Positions 56,501 through 64,000 of a stretch of DNA of 64,000 nucleotides are shown in pieces. Source of the stretch: Saprospiraceae bacterium UBA1994. GTDB lineage: Bacteria; Bacteroidota; Bacteroidia; Chitinophagales; Saprospiraceae. The notes under the pieces were generated by a model. That model saw nothing but the letters and a program-made list of their open reading frames with translations. It was not told the origin of the DNA and ran no database searches. The stretch spans positions 27,316 to 91,315 of the forward strand of contig DDCY01000006.1 in assembly GCA_002335865.1 (NCBI GenBank), in the 5' to 3' direction. Position 1 is the first letter of the stretch; each line of letters opens with the position of its first letter. The translations under genes were made by a program, and so were the position numbers.

Positions 56501-58880
56501 GAATACATATGAGGTAGCTCTTTTAGTAACAGATACAGCAAATAACACAAGCATATGTACTTCTAATCTTATGATTGAGGATGGTATTGCTCCATTTTTC
56601 GCAGATATTCCGGAAGATATTACAATTGATTGTACTGAAGATATTGATACTTATCCATTTGATAATCCAACAGTCGTAGACAATTGCGATCTGCCTGATG
56701 CGTTTACCGTATCACTGGATACCATTGATATAAATTTATGTGGCGAAAGTATGATCGAAAGAGTATTTACGATTAATGATTCTGATGTTTCTGATGTGCA
56801 ATTAATTCAGATAAATTTTGTAAATCAACTAGCCGTAACAGGAACAATAGATGATAGCCCAGTAGAAGGCTGTGATGCGAGCGACGCTCCAGCACAGACT
56901 ACAGTATCTGGATTGGTAGAATTGGATGGTGATTTATTGATATCGGATGCATGTGTAGAGCTAACCGTAACAAGTAGTGATGCGAGTACAGGTACATGTC
57001 CATTAGTAATTACACGAACGTACGTAGTACAAGATGCTTGTGGTAACACAACCGCAGGTATAGTGCATACAATAACTGTCGATGATACTACTGCACCAGT
57101 AGTGACAGGATCTATAACAGATAGCCCAGTAGAAGGCTGTGATGCGAGCGACGCTCCAGCAGCAGAGACTACAGTAGCAGGATTGGAAGGTTTGGGTGAT
57201 TTAATGATAGCAGATGCATGTACAGCAGATGAGGACTTAACTGTAACAAGTAGTGCTGATAGTACAGGTACATGTCCATTAGTAATTACACGAACGTACG
57301 TAGTACAAGATGCTTGTGGTAACACAACCGCAGGTATAGTACATACAATAACTGTGGATGATACAGTTGCACCAATATTTACAAATCCTCCAACAGATAT
57401 TTCTGTCGAAACAGAGGCGAATGAAACTGAAGCCAATGTTGTTATTATTGCAGAAGTCGACGAAACTTGTAATTTTTCAATAAGTTACGTAATTGTGTAT
57501 GATGATGGATCAGAATCTGAAGATGACGGATCTGACGCTAGTGGTGTTTATCCTGTCGGGGAACACATAGTTACATTTACAGCTACGGATGATTGTGGTA
57601 ATTCAGCAACTCTTATTGTAATGGTTACAGTAAATACTCCACCTAACATAGCAACTATTGAAGGTTCTATTTACACTGAAAGTTTTGAAGAGGTAAATTC
57701 CGTGCAAATTGGCTTGACAGGTATAGACGCATTTTATCAAACCACTGAAGAAAATGGAGAATATGCATTTTCAGATATACCAATGGGTCACGACTATATT
57801 GTATATCCGTACAAGAATGACAATCATAAAAATGGTTTGACTACATTAGATCTTGTACTAATACAAAGGCATATTCTTGGATTAGGGGATCTTGACAGTC
57901 CATATAAAATGATTGCTGCAGACATCAATAATAGTCAAAGTATTTCATCTGTAGATTTGGTTATTCTGCGAAAAATTATTTTAGGTATCTATGATGATTT
58001 TCCAAATAATAGGTCTTGGAGGTTTATAGATGCTCAATATAATTTTCTAGATGCAACGGACCCATGGTTAGGTAGTGTGCCGGAAGATTATGAAATTACT
58101 CATCTTGATTCAGACATGAAGATTGATTTTATTGGTGTTAAGACTGGTGATGTAAATGAAAGTGCAATAGCTAATGTTCAGAGTAAGTCATCAGAAACTA
58201 GAAGTGATAATAAATGGCTGCTTTCAATCTCTGATAAATTTGTTAAAAAAGATGAGAATGTAGTTTTAGAAGTTAAAGCAGAAAATATTTCTAAAGTATA
58301 TGGCTGGCAGTATACTCTTGAGTCTAAAGATTTATCTTTTATTGCTATTGAATCTGCTTCAGCCAATCTCTCAAATCAAAATATTAGACGTGAGAATAGT
58401 AATCTTCATATGAGTTATGGTCATGCTGTAGGTCTCGAATTAGAACCTAATGACATTATTTATACTATGATATTCAAGGCTACTCGATCTGGTAAACTAA
58501 GTGATATGCTAAACATAAGTAACAGAGGTTTAACAGCAGAATCATATCATAAGAATTTGGAAATTAACAATGTTGAAATAAGATGGAATGAGTCAGTTGA
58601 AGAATCTGATTTAACTCAAGGATTTTCTGTTGCACAAAATGAGCCTAATCCTTGGAACGAAAGAACTTCAGTCGATTATTATATTCCTACTGCAGGCGAC
58701 GTCAAGATCGTCATAAAGGATGTGAGAGGAAGAGTATTATTCAAATCGGCTTCTTACAAAGAGTCGGGTAATCACACTCAAGATATTGAAGACAGTTTTT
58801 TAGATGGTAATGGAGTCTTGGTATATGAAGTGCACTACAGCGGTAAGTTAATTTCAAATCGAATGATTCATATTAGATAA
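53574..58880 (+). CDS. Giant T9SS surface protein with MopE, HYR and dockerin-like modules
   Basis: A 1768-residue paralogue of the preceding gene. After the signal region (about 1-45) come two MopE-type metal-binding motifs (DSDNDSYTSDVDCDDNN...DDNCNGNVDE, and DADGDGFNSAFDCNDDDIN...DEDCNGL), a DUF11-like beta domain (about 180-310), a Cys domain shared with the first giant protein, HYR-like repeats (about 740-1360), the carboxypeptidase-like plus dockerin-like module (TTLDLVLIQRHILGL, ADINNSQSISSVDLVILRK), a cohesin-like domain and a type A sorting domain (NEPNPWNERTSVD). Two adjacent repeats at 56853-57395 are almost identical at DNA level. Ca-binding adhesin is inferred. Confidence 0.85.
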   Translation: MGELTNTSVRLGILASINLSFLSARIFKCFILFLLMNLIAFSAIAKHSVTDIFLVNLNDPVKMMDSDNDSYTSDVDCDDNNPLVNPGAIEILNGIDDNCNGNVDEGLCGNGILEAGEACDDGGLNDPASSCYNCQIVNDADGDGFNSAFDCNDDDININPNATEIPNNNVDEDCNGLAEVYDLALTTITSSPINNSIGDIIKFTFTIANEGNTNVNNIVLQVTNPSGFTPVNIDNTPLGWDNVASSFTVISELSSASNISIDYYIQLEVGSSEEDFTIIGEITSFEDLQGNSLEDIDSQPDNSEASEDDQDEAFAFPCGSNCALTCRSNVNVSVDELSCMAEITPSSISEDIDTDCDFYYTITLFDENGLELPTNVIDASMVGMLITYELSEPECNNKCSGIALIEDKMAPTLSVQDFTVSCVTLNEQGTAAMLLPVVSDNCQNTLPVELLSEVEINVDCSNPDSDDLIGYIERTYVVQDAEGNISDPVTQTITLERVTIGAIARPADIIFPFDTISCSSGYATDEFGNPDVSVTGVPTTIQENYDQASAIFDYIDISVPGNLILIGDDESVDVDLGASFPLFDMTFNVISVNTNGFISTASGDAVPDSECPLSLDPNSLANTNGARIYALQDDLSADTTEDALAGVYYEYMTESPILTPSGMLTGVSIFQWKVDHLEASGDYDLDFQALLFDNGEITFQYNEIGTEMGSEATVGIQSFAMDDNTTPLHATTISCNTPNSVNSLSAVGLIPPTMGGIDLYPFPEGVSCNGYSQYNDQIVYTDSCMTKILRTFTIGEWRCNDINERYFNQMIDIMDVEGPTMDQLTDITVSTEPFSCEANVLLPAISPDDDCNKADIVIDIEYEVGSRIENAIGDVIVEMPLGIYTVTYIATDKCGNESRMSFTVTVIDAVAPTAICDADQISVGYDPSFFTAVALDNGSFDDCGPVTLAIARTDDPGYPDLAIFTDELEFGCMDIGNTYEVALLVTDTANNTSICTSNLMIEDGIAPFFADIPEDITIDCTEDIDTYPFDNPTVVDNCDLPDAFTVSLDTIDINLCGESMIERVFTINDSDVSDVQLIQINFVNQLAVTGTIDDSPVEGCDASDAPAQTTVSGLVELDGDLLISDACVELTVTSSDASTGTCPLVITRTYVVQDACGNTTAGIVHTITVDDTTAPVVTGSITDSPVEGCDASDAPAAETTVAGLEGLGDLMIADACTADEDLTVTSSADSTGTCPLVITRTYVVQDACGNTTAGIVHTITVDDTVAPIFTNPPTDISVETEANETEANVVIIAEVDETCNFSISYVIVYDDGSESEDDGSDASGVYPVGEHIVTFTATDDCGNSATLIVMVTVNTPPNIATIEGSIYTESFEEVNSVQIGLTGIDAFYQTTEENGEYAFSDIPMGHDYIVYPYKNDNHKNGLTTLDLVLIQRHILGLGDLDSPYKMIAADINNSQSISSVDLVILRKIILGIYDDFPNNRSWRFIDAQYNFLDATDPWLGSVPEDYEITHLDSDMKIDFIGVKTGDVNESAIANVQSKSSETRSDNKWLLSISDKFVKKDENVVLEVKAENISKVYGWQYTLESKDLSFIAIESASANLSNQNIRRENSNLHMSYGHAVGLELEPNDIIYTMIFKATRSGKLSDMLNISNRGLTAESYHKNLEINNVEIRWNESVEESDLTQGFSVAQNEPNPWNERTSVDYYIPTAGDVKIVIKDVRGRVLFKSASYKESGNHTQDIEDSFLDGNGVLVYEVHYSGKLISNRMIHIR
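56853..57395 (+). repeat. Near-identical tandem repeat inside the second giant gene
   Basis: Two units of about 267 and 276 bases. A 42-base run (56853-56894 and 57120-57161) and an 80-base run (56985-57064 and 57261-57340) are identical between copies, while the stretch between them differs by substitutions and in-frame indels. This points to recent unequal crossing-over or gene conversion. Each unit encodes one HYR-like domain of about 89-92 residues. Confidence 0.9.
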
Positions 58881-58978
58881 CATAAATTAGGATTTAAGCG
58901 TAACGCTTTTCATTTTAAATATATCAGCCTTATTTAACATTGAAAATTTAGTTGGATAGGTAAGATCTCAGAATGATT

Positions 58979-59012
58979 AAGAGACTCATCGGAAATGGTG
59001 GGTCTCTTTAAT
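58979..59012 (+). terminator. Rho-independent terminator after the second giant gene
   Basis: A 10-base stem (58979-58988 with 58999-59008, one G-U pair) with a 10-base loop and a short T-rich tail. Confidence 0.7.
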
Positions 59013-59033
59013 TTTAAATAGAGAGCAAGTAAA

Positions 59034-60257
59034 TTATATTTGATGTTCTTTATTTAGATATTTCCCTAAAGTGTATCCCATACTAAAACATCCTTGCAGT
59101 AGATATCCACCTGTCGGAGCATTCCAATTTATCATCTCTCCAATAGTATAATGGTTTGGAAAATTGATAAGTTCGAAATGCTTATCCATAGCTGTAGATT
59201 TTATTCCTCCTACTGTTGATATTGCATTATCAATTTTTTCCAATCCAATAATAGAAAGTGGCAGTTTCTTAATGCAGTGCGTTAATAATTTTACATCATT
59301 AAATTCCTCGCGAGTAGTTGCACTTTTTATAAGAGCAACCGCAGTACTGCTTAGGGAGAGTTCATCTCTAAGTAGCTTAGATATTTTTTTATAACTTTTA
59401 GATAGAATCGAGTTAACTTTTTCTAATGAAAGTGAAGGTTTTAAATCAACAAATACAGTTATCGATTTTTTGGACTCTAATTCATTTCCCACATAATAAC
59501 TCAATGCATAAGCAGGACTTCCCTCAATACCGTGCTTAGTAACTATCATTTCTCCTTTAATGTATGTGTCATTGTATGTGAGCGCAATATTTTTTATAGG
59601 CTTACCGAAATGGACTTTCATATTCTCAGGCCAATTAATACACATTGCGCAGTTGCTAGGACGGAAGGGTAGGGTAGCGACATTATTTTTTTTAAAATGT
59701 GGCAACCAACATCCATCGGACCCTGTAATTTTCCAGCTGCCACCACCCAAGGCAAAGATAACTTTATCAGCCTTTAGTGATATTTTTTTTTCCTTATGTA
59801 GTAACTGTATAGAACTATTTTCAATGAAACTTCCATACCATAAAGTCTCTTTCAATAGCGTAATACCTTTTCGTTCTATTTCTTTCTTAATTGCTCGTAA
59901 TACTGCGATGGGTTTTATGCCTTTTACAGGAAACACCCTTTTACTACTGCCTATATAAGTTTCTATTCCAATCGAAGAAAGCCAATGACGAAAATCATTA
60001 TTGGTAAATGAGGAAAGCGAATCGAGTAGTGATTTTGGACCTTCATATTTTTCGATCATTTTATCTATATCCTCGCTGTGAGTTAAATTAAATCCTCCTT
60101 TTCCAGCGACCAAAAATTTTCGTCCTATAGCCTTTCCTTTTTCTACTATTGTCACATCGAATAGGATTGGATCAAGTGTGCAAGCAAGCATCATTGCTGC
60201 TGGTCCACCTCCTATGATTACAATTGCTTCTTTGGACTTCGATTTCATTATTGCCAA
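59034..60257 (-). CDS. HI0933/TIGR03862-type NAD(P)/FAD-dependent oxidoreductase
   Basis: A 407-residue flavoprotein with the N-terminal FAD motif IVIIGGGPAAMMLA, GRKFLVAGKGGFNLTHSED, FPVKGIKPIAVLRAI, the central IFALGGGSWKITGSDG, and the C-terminal TVGGIKSTAMD and GEMINWNAPTGGYLLQGCFSMG. This fits the HI0933-like family of uncharacterised oxidoreductases, probably of the TIGR03862 branch. Cytoplasmic. Substrate unknown. It lies alone between the giant genes and the secreted cluster. Confidence 0.88.
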   Translation of the reverse strand: MAIMKSKSKEAIVIIGGGPAAMMLACTLDPILFDVTIVEKGKAIGRKFLVAGKGGFNLTHSEDIDKMIEKYEGPKSLLDSLSSFTNNDFRHWLSSIGIETYIGSSKRVFPVKGIKPIAVLRAIKKEIERKGITLLKETLWYGSFIENSSIQLLHKEKKISLKADKVIFALGGGSWKITGSDGCWLPHFKKNNVATLPFRPSNCAMCINWPENMKVHFGKPIKNIALTYNDTYIKGEMIVTKHGIEGSPAYALSYYVGNELESKKSITVFVDLKPSLSLEKVNSILSKSYKKISKLLRDELSLSSTAVALIKSATTREEFNDVKLLTHCIKKLPLSIIGLEKIDNAISTVGGIKSTAMDKHFELINFPNHYTIGEMINWNAPTGGYLLQGCFSMGYTLGKYLNKEHQI

Positions 60258-60396
60258 TATCAGTATTATTAAGTAATAGTACTAAGACATTAAATTATTA
60301 TTTTTTAATAGATTTTTTTGAAGATCGGGAGGGACAGTGTTTATAGCTCTGGAGTAATGACATTGTCATCTGATAAAAGTTTGTTGGAATGTACAA

Positions 60397-61350
60397 TTAT
60401 TCCGTTACTACAAATTGCTGACTAGTCATTCCAATTGATGCAATATAAATTCCACTCTGATTAGGTACTAAAATTTCTTGCGACGATGCAGATACAATCA
60501 AAGTACCATCCAGAGCATAAATTTTTATTTGGCCTGATATATTATCATTAAATATTAATGACATTCCCGGCGTATAATGTTCTTTCAATAATATAGTTTG
60601 CTTAGCTTTTAATAATTGATTTTCTACATCGACAATAGGGGCACTATTTTCTTTTAGCCATATATATCCATCAGTCAATATCTCTACTTGATTTGGGAAC
60701 CAGATAGTATGACCCACTCCAGGCAAAAGATTACTCTCGACTAATGCACCTTCATTCAAAAGTCTTTCTATCATTGGATAGAATCTTACGTTAGGATTAT
60801 CATTTTCACCATGTATAATATAGTATGGCTTCTCAAATGATTGATCTGCTATGCCATCGAGATCATTGACACTTGTTGCCGCTCCTATTGGCATAAATCC
60901 GGCAAATTTACTTACGTGATTAAGCCCATAAGTATAAGTAGTTTTTCCTCCCCATGAAAATCCCAAAACGTAAAGACTGTCTGGCGCGATACTATACCAC
61001 GTCATCGCCGAATCTATTACAACAGTTGTGAATGCGGTATCGATAGGATCATCGATTTGACCATCAACACCTCCGTCTGGACATATTAAGATTACACTAT
61101 TTACTTCTGCAAAATCAGCAATCTCTTCGCACCATCTTCGACCATCCCAATTTTGGGTGTTCCAAGGATGTAATGCTAGAAATGCAGAGATCTCCTTTCC
61201 TTCTTCGTAGGCAGATGGAATGACTATTGAGTAATCTTTTGATGGGTCAGTTTGGAAAGGAAATGAACCATTTATTTGCTCTTGGGCAGATGAAGTAATT
61301 GATATTGCACTAAGGCTTATTATTATCAATAGTCTAATGTTGTATTGCAT
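60397..61350 (-). CDS. Secreted alpha/beta-hydrolase with T9SS-type C-terminal domain
   Basis: A 317-residue esterase-like protein with signal peptide (1-22, ending SSAQ). The hydrolase part (about 35-235) has ALHPWNTQNWDGRRW, the nucleophile elbow GFSWGG (Ser), ENDNPN (Asp) and GVGHTIW (His), and resembles the polyhydroxybutyrate-depolymerase/feruloyl-esterase (Esterase_D/LpqC) group. Residues about 245-317 form a short sorting-domain-like tail ending QQFVVTE. Substrate unknown. On the same strand as the redoxin/copper protein pair, 91 bases downstream. Confidence 0.75.
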   Translation of the reverse strand: MQYNIRLLIIISLSAISITSSAQEQINGSFPFQTDPSKDYSIVIPSAYEEGKEISAFLALHPWNTQNWDGRRWCEEIADFAEVNSVILICPDGGVDGQIDDPIDTAFTTVVIDSAMTWYSIAPDSLYVLGFSWGGKTTYTYGLNHVSKFAGFMPIGAATSVNDLDGIADQSFEKPYYIIHGENDNPNVRFYPMIERLLNEGALVESNLLPGVGHTIWFPNQVEILTDGYIWLKENSAPIVDVENQLLKAKQTILLKEHYTPGMSLIFNDNISGQIKIYALDGTLIVSASSQEILVPNQSGIYIASIGMTSQQFVVTE

Positions 61351-61441
61351 TACTCAGTTGTTCAATTTTTGATGTTTACCATCGTATATCGATTAGTAAT
61401 ATCAGTGATAAATGTTATTAGACTCTTGCTAACAAAATGTT

Positions 61442-63046
61442 TTACCTTATTACTTTTACAAACTTTTGGCTTGTATTGACGTATTTGCTTTTTAGGTTTA
61501 CTAAGTACTTTCCTGCATTGACTTGTCCACTATCAAAGTGAACAATGTGATTTCCTTTACCAAAAAATTCTCCACTTCTAAGCTCTTTAATTAATTGACC
61601 ATTGATATTGTAGATGCTTATATCGATTACCTGTCCTCTGTCTAGCACAAACGGAATGGATATGAGTTGGTCACCACTCACAGGGTTGGGTTGTATGGGT
61701 AGTATTGTACTGCTCTCTTTAAGATTAATAATATCTGTAACCGCCGTACTTACGTCTTCAAATACTACATCTTCGTCACCATCTTCGTATGTTACATAGA
61801 ATAGAGGTAGATAGTACATCTCATCTGTGGTATTTTCGCCCCATGATACGAATTGTGGTGGATTACTTGGATTATTGACGTTCTCTGAAGTATTATCATA
61901 ACCTGCTATAGCATGTATGACAGATCCTACTGGTGCTATTATAAATTTTGGAAAGTAATATGCACCTTGCCAATTGAAATCCCACTCTGGGATAGAGATC
62001 ATATTCTCTCTTGTACCATCAGGTTTCTCTATATATACTTCCCAATCAGTTCCAAGTAAGTGCATATGCGGAGAAAGCCCCATTAAACTTATTGGTTGAT
62101 TGACAGTCCATGTACCATGGAAACTTCTAACTTGCTCTGGAGATAATGTGAAATTAAAAAATCCACCTGGCAGATCACTTGGGAGCATAATTCGATCTTT
62201 TACGATACGATCTACTTGCTCTTCTTCGTCAGCAAAAAATATATTGACAGAACTAAGGTCTGTTTCATCTACTGATGATGGTGCATAGTGCATTTGCATT
62301 ATAAGGTCTGATCCAGCGTGTAACATTTGACCTAGACCTTCAGGATAATACAGTGGTTTTGTACCTGGCACATACCCTGGATATTGATCATAAAGCAAAA
62401 CCTGAGATATATCAAACGCACTACTAAAAGCGTCAAATCCATATTCTGGTGTCTGCGCATCGTATTGAGCTACAGTTCCGGATCTATCTTCAAAAAAGAG
62501 TGAGTGGTGTACTATCTTAGAGTTTCCGGGTCTAAGCTCGATTGCCTTTACAATTTTATCTTCTGAAAGCCCAGTTGGTAATACAAAATATCTGTATTCA
62601 TCTTGATTATTTCCCTTATGTATGTGTGTTTCAGCGAAGTTTAGTACTAAGTCAGGCTCACCGAGGAGAGAACCTTCTGGATAATCTGGAAATGGGGGTT
62701 CGGCAGAAGCAGGTCCCTCCGGCATACCATTATCTACCCAATTAGCTATAGTCTCTATCTGGTCATCGGTCAAAAAATTCTCATCCATTACTCTAGAATA
62801 CTCACTATCAGGCTGCCAGGGCGGCATATATCTGAGGGAAGTTACGGCTTTAATCGTCTGACCGTAGCTTTTGATTTCTTCATAGTTAGTTAGATTCATA
62901 GGGCCAATCTCTCCTGGTCTATGGCATGTACTACATTGATTGTATACTATTACGGCTACATCTTCTGTAAATGTTTGGGCATCGGTATTAGATGGAATCG
63001 ATAAAGCAGTGATAAGAGTTAAAGTCAATAATTTGAAAGTTCTCAT
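61442..63046 (-). CDS. Cytochrome c/PHM-like copper monooxygenase protein with T9SS domain
   Basis: A 534-residue exported protein combining three parts. Signal peptide 1-23. A c-type heme domain (about 25-115) with CSTCH (Cys38, Cys41, His42) and a candidate axial Met74. Then a copper type II monooxygenase-like region (about 130-425) with the ligand set of peptidylglycine alpha-hydroxylating monooxygenase: His180-His181 and His253 for one copper; His327, His329 and Met410 for the other. Spacings (72, 74 and 81) are close to the known enzymes. The C-terminal type A sorting domain (about 452-534, IQPNPVSGDQ) sends it to the surface. A heme-fused copper hydroxylase is inferred; substrate unknown. 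Confidence 0.85.
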   Translation of the reverse strand: MRTFKLLTLTLITALSIPSNTDAQTFTEDVAVIVYNQCSTCHRPGEIGPMNLTNYEEIKSYGQTIKAVTSLRYMPPWQPDSEYSRVMDENFLTDDQIETIANWVDNGMPEGPASAEPPFPDYPEGSLLGEPDLVLNFAETHIHKGNNQDEYRYFVLPTGLSEDKIVKAIELRPGNSKIVHHSLFFEDRSGTVAQYDAQTPEYGFDAFSSAFDISQVLLYDQYPGYVPGTKPLYYPEGLGQMLHAGSDLIMQMHYAPSSVDETDLSSVNIFFADEEEQVDRIVKDRIMLPSDLPGGFFNFTLSPEQVRSFHGTWTVNQPISLMGLSPHMHLLGTDWEVYIEKPDGTRENMISIPEWDFNWQGAYYFPKFIIAPVGSVIHAIAGYDNTSENVNNPSNPPQFVSWGENTTDEMYYLPLFYVTYEDGDEDVVFEDVSTAVTDIINLKESSTILPIQPNPVSGDQLISIPFVLDRGQVIDISIYNINGQLIKELRSGEFFGKGNHIVHFDSGQVNAGKYLVNLKSKYVNTSQKFVKVIR

Positions 63047-63081
63047 AATGGTGCGTTGTAGGAGTTTAGAAATTATTGAGG

Positions 63082-63624
63082 TTATTTATTTCTAGAAATC
63101 TTATCGTTAAAGTTAATAAAACATCCGACAGCTTCTGTCTGAGGTATTGCAATTTCTCTATCATTAGAAATAGATTTGAGAGCATCTGATAGCTCGTGAG
63201 CAGTGACGACACGTCTACGCTTACCTATCTCGACATAGCTATTATCTATTCTACCTTTATAGACAATCCTACCACTCGTATCTAATAGTATCGCTTCTGG
63301 AGTGATAGTCGCACCTAAAGACTTACTCAGTACTTTGTAGTAATCAGTTTTATGAGGAATTTTTAGTTTGTATTTATCATAAAAAGATTGGATCTTCTTC
63401 GTTTTAGAGCTAAAATTAGGGAATATCGCTACCATATCTACATCTTCACCATATTGGACCCAGATGTCATTAAGTGAAGGCACATAGTATTGAGTGATTA
63501 TACATTCATCGGATAGGAATACATAAAGTATCGGCTTAGAAAGATCATCTTGACTATAAGTACTAGTGTTCAAGCCAAGAAAAAGAAAGAGAATGACAAT
63601 ACAGTTTTTAGATATTCCATACAT
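63082..63624 (-). CDS. Exported thioredoxin-fold (redoxin) protein
   Basis: A 180-residue exported protein of the AhpC/TSA-like redoxin group. The signal peptide (MYGISKNCIVILFLFLGLNTSTYSQ) is followed by PILYVFLSDECIITQYYVPSLNDI, with one Cys where typical relatives have CPxC, then GATITPEAILLDTSGRIVYKGRIDNSY and a C-terminal EAVGCFINF. The ATG at 63624 gives the better signal peptide; 63642 would add six residues. It precedes the cytochrome/copper protein by 35 bases, and such redoxins next to copper monooxygenase genes suggest a role in copper delivery or redox maintenance. Confidence 0.8.
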   Translation of the reverse strand: MYGISKNCIVILFLFLGLNTSTYSQDDLSKPILYVFLSDECIITQYYVPSLNDIWVQYGEDVDMVAIFPNFSSKTKKIQSFYDKYKLKIPHKTDYYKVLSKSLGATITPEAILLDTSGRIVYKGRIDNSYVEIGKRRRVVTAHELSDALKSISNDREIAIPQTEAVGCFINFNDKISRNK

Positions 63625-63642
63625 TAATTCAATATAGACCAT

Positions 63643-63952
63643 TTAGGAAGACAAAACGATATTAAAACCTACTTTTTAGCAATAATTAACAGAGCTGTCT
63701 CATTTTTATTTGGAGGTAAAAAAATCGATCTCCATAAAAAGTTTTTATTTGTCCTATTCATAATAGTATGATTTTGAATGTGCTATACATAAGCAGTCTA
63801 GACATAGATACTATTTTTGTTTTCATCGAGAGTTTCTGAAATCTATAAAAATGGTTTCTTCTCATTTTTTTTTCGATCTTGTTTTCTCTTTTGTAGAAAG
63901 ATTCTATATTTGCAGCGCTTTACAAGTAGAGCAAGAATATATATCAACTCTA
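63643..63952. other. AT-rich intergenic region before tRNA-Glu
   Basis: About 310 bases without a gene except the tRNA promoter element at 63905-63912. Confidence 0.4.
63905..63912 (+). promoter_or_regulatory. Candidate -7 element (TATATTTG) for tRNA-Glu
   Basis: TATATTTG matches TAnnTTTG, 40 bases before the tRNA. CTTG at 63878-63881 is 23 bases upstream and TTTG at 63890-63893 is too close; the -33 site is uncertain. Confidence 0.45.
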
Positions 63953-64000
63953 GGCCCGTTCGTCTAGGGGTTAGGACGCCAGGTTTTCATCCTGGTAGCA
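63953..64000 (+). tRNA. tRNA-Glu (anticodon TTC), 5' part
   Basis: The acceptor strand GGCCCGT, D-arm TCTAGGGGTTAGGA and anticodon stem-loop CCAGG-TTTTCAT-CCTGG are complete; the loop places TTC at 34-36, giving Glu. The sequence is cut by the window edge before the variable loop and T-arm. Confidence 0.93.

Noticed and set aside
56825..57436. A 203-codon reverse-strand open frame inside the second giant gene.
   Set aside because: It mirrors the tandem repeat on the coding strand and has low-complexity Val/Ser composition; no homology is expected.
1..64000. CRISPR arrays, insertion sequences, toxin-antitoxin or defence systems.
   Set aside because: None seen: no regularly spaced repeats, no transposase-like frames and no recognisable defence proteins on either strand.

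Overview
The window comes from a low-GC, gliding-type Bacteroidota, most likely a marine member of the Saprospiraceae or Lewinellaceae. Evidence: Type IX secretion (T9SS) sorting domains on at least seven proteins, very large Cys-rich HYR/dockerin-like surface proteins, a Bacteroidota gene order fabH-efp-accB-accC, a 1105-residue SecA, paired OmpH/Skp genes before murI, a gcvH-vanZ-tonB run, and several TAnnTTTG promoter elements typical of the phylum. The taxon is inferred from gene content; no full 16S or marker phylogeny is possible here.

Layout. 1-3023: fatty-acid synthesis start (fabH tail, accB, accC) plus elongation factor P. 3161-8113: MsbA-like exporter, a small T9SS-secreted protein, a hemolysin-III family membrane protein with no ordinary start codon, and an Lnb/DUF4105 protein. 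8229-14822: rhomboid protease with an uncharacterised partner, thymidine kinase, a PabA/TrpG glutaminase, a DUF4190-DUF2752 membrane pair, an MbnP-like lipoprotein and a LysM glucosaminidase. 15070-20162: aspS, a secreted PQQ-type sugar dehydrogenase, a Fur-family regulator, rmuC. 20215-24850: two tandem paralogous secreted proteins, each with five Cys repeats and a type B sorting domain. 25064-28017: DUF1232 protein and an outer-membrane DUF5916 protein. 28327-30253: odhB, an orphan diverged 5S rRNA-like sequence, and a DUF2007 protein. 30838-38314: secA, two ompH genes, murI, an outer-membrane barrel, trmB. 38536-45501: clpB, DUF3109 protein, eukaryotic-type citrate synthase, gcvH, vanZ, tonB. 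45984-58880: two giant surface proteins (about 2437 and 1768 residues) sharing a dockerin-like/cohesin-like/type A sorting module. 59034-63624: a flavoprotein, a secreted esterase, and a redoxin plus cytochrome c/PHM-like copper protein pair. The window ends inside a tRNA-Glu gene.

How it fits together. The housekeeping blocks (lipid synthesis, Sec export, OMP chaperones, TonB energy transduction) supply the envelope through which the secreted set travels. The secreted set shows what the cell displays: repeat adhesins, a copper/heme monooxygenase-like protein, an esterase and a sugar dehydrogenase. No prophage, insertion sequence, CRISPR array or defence island was seen. The most unusual items are the orphan 5S-like sequence, the hemolysin-III gene without ATG/GTG/TTG, the giant adhesin pair with a fresh internal duplication, and the redoxin/PHM-like copper protein pair.
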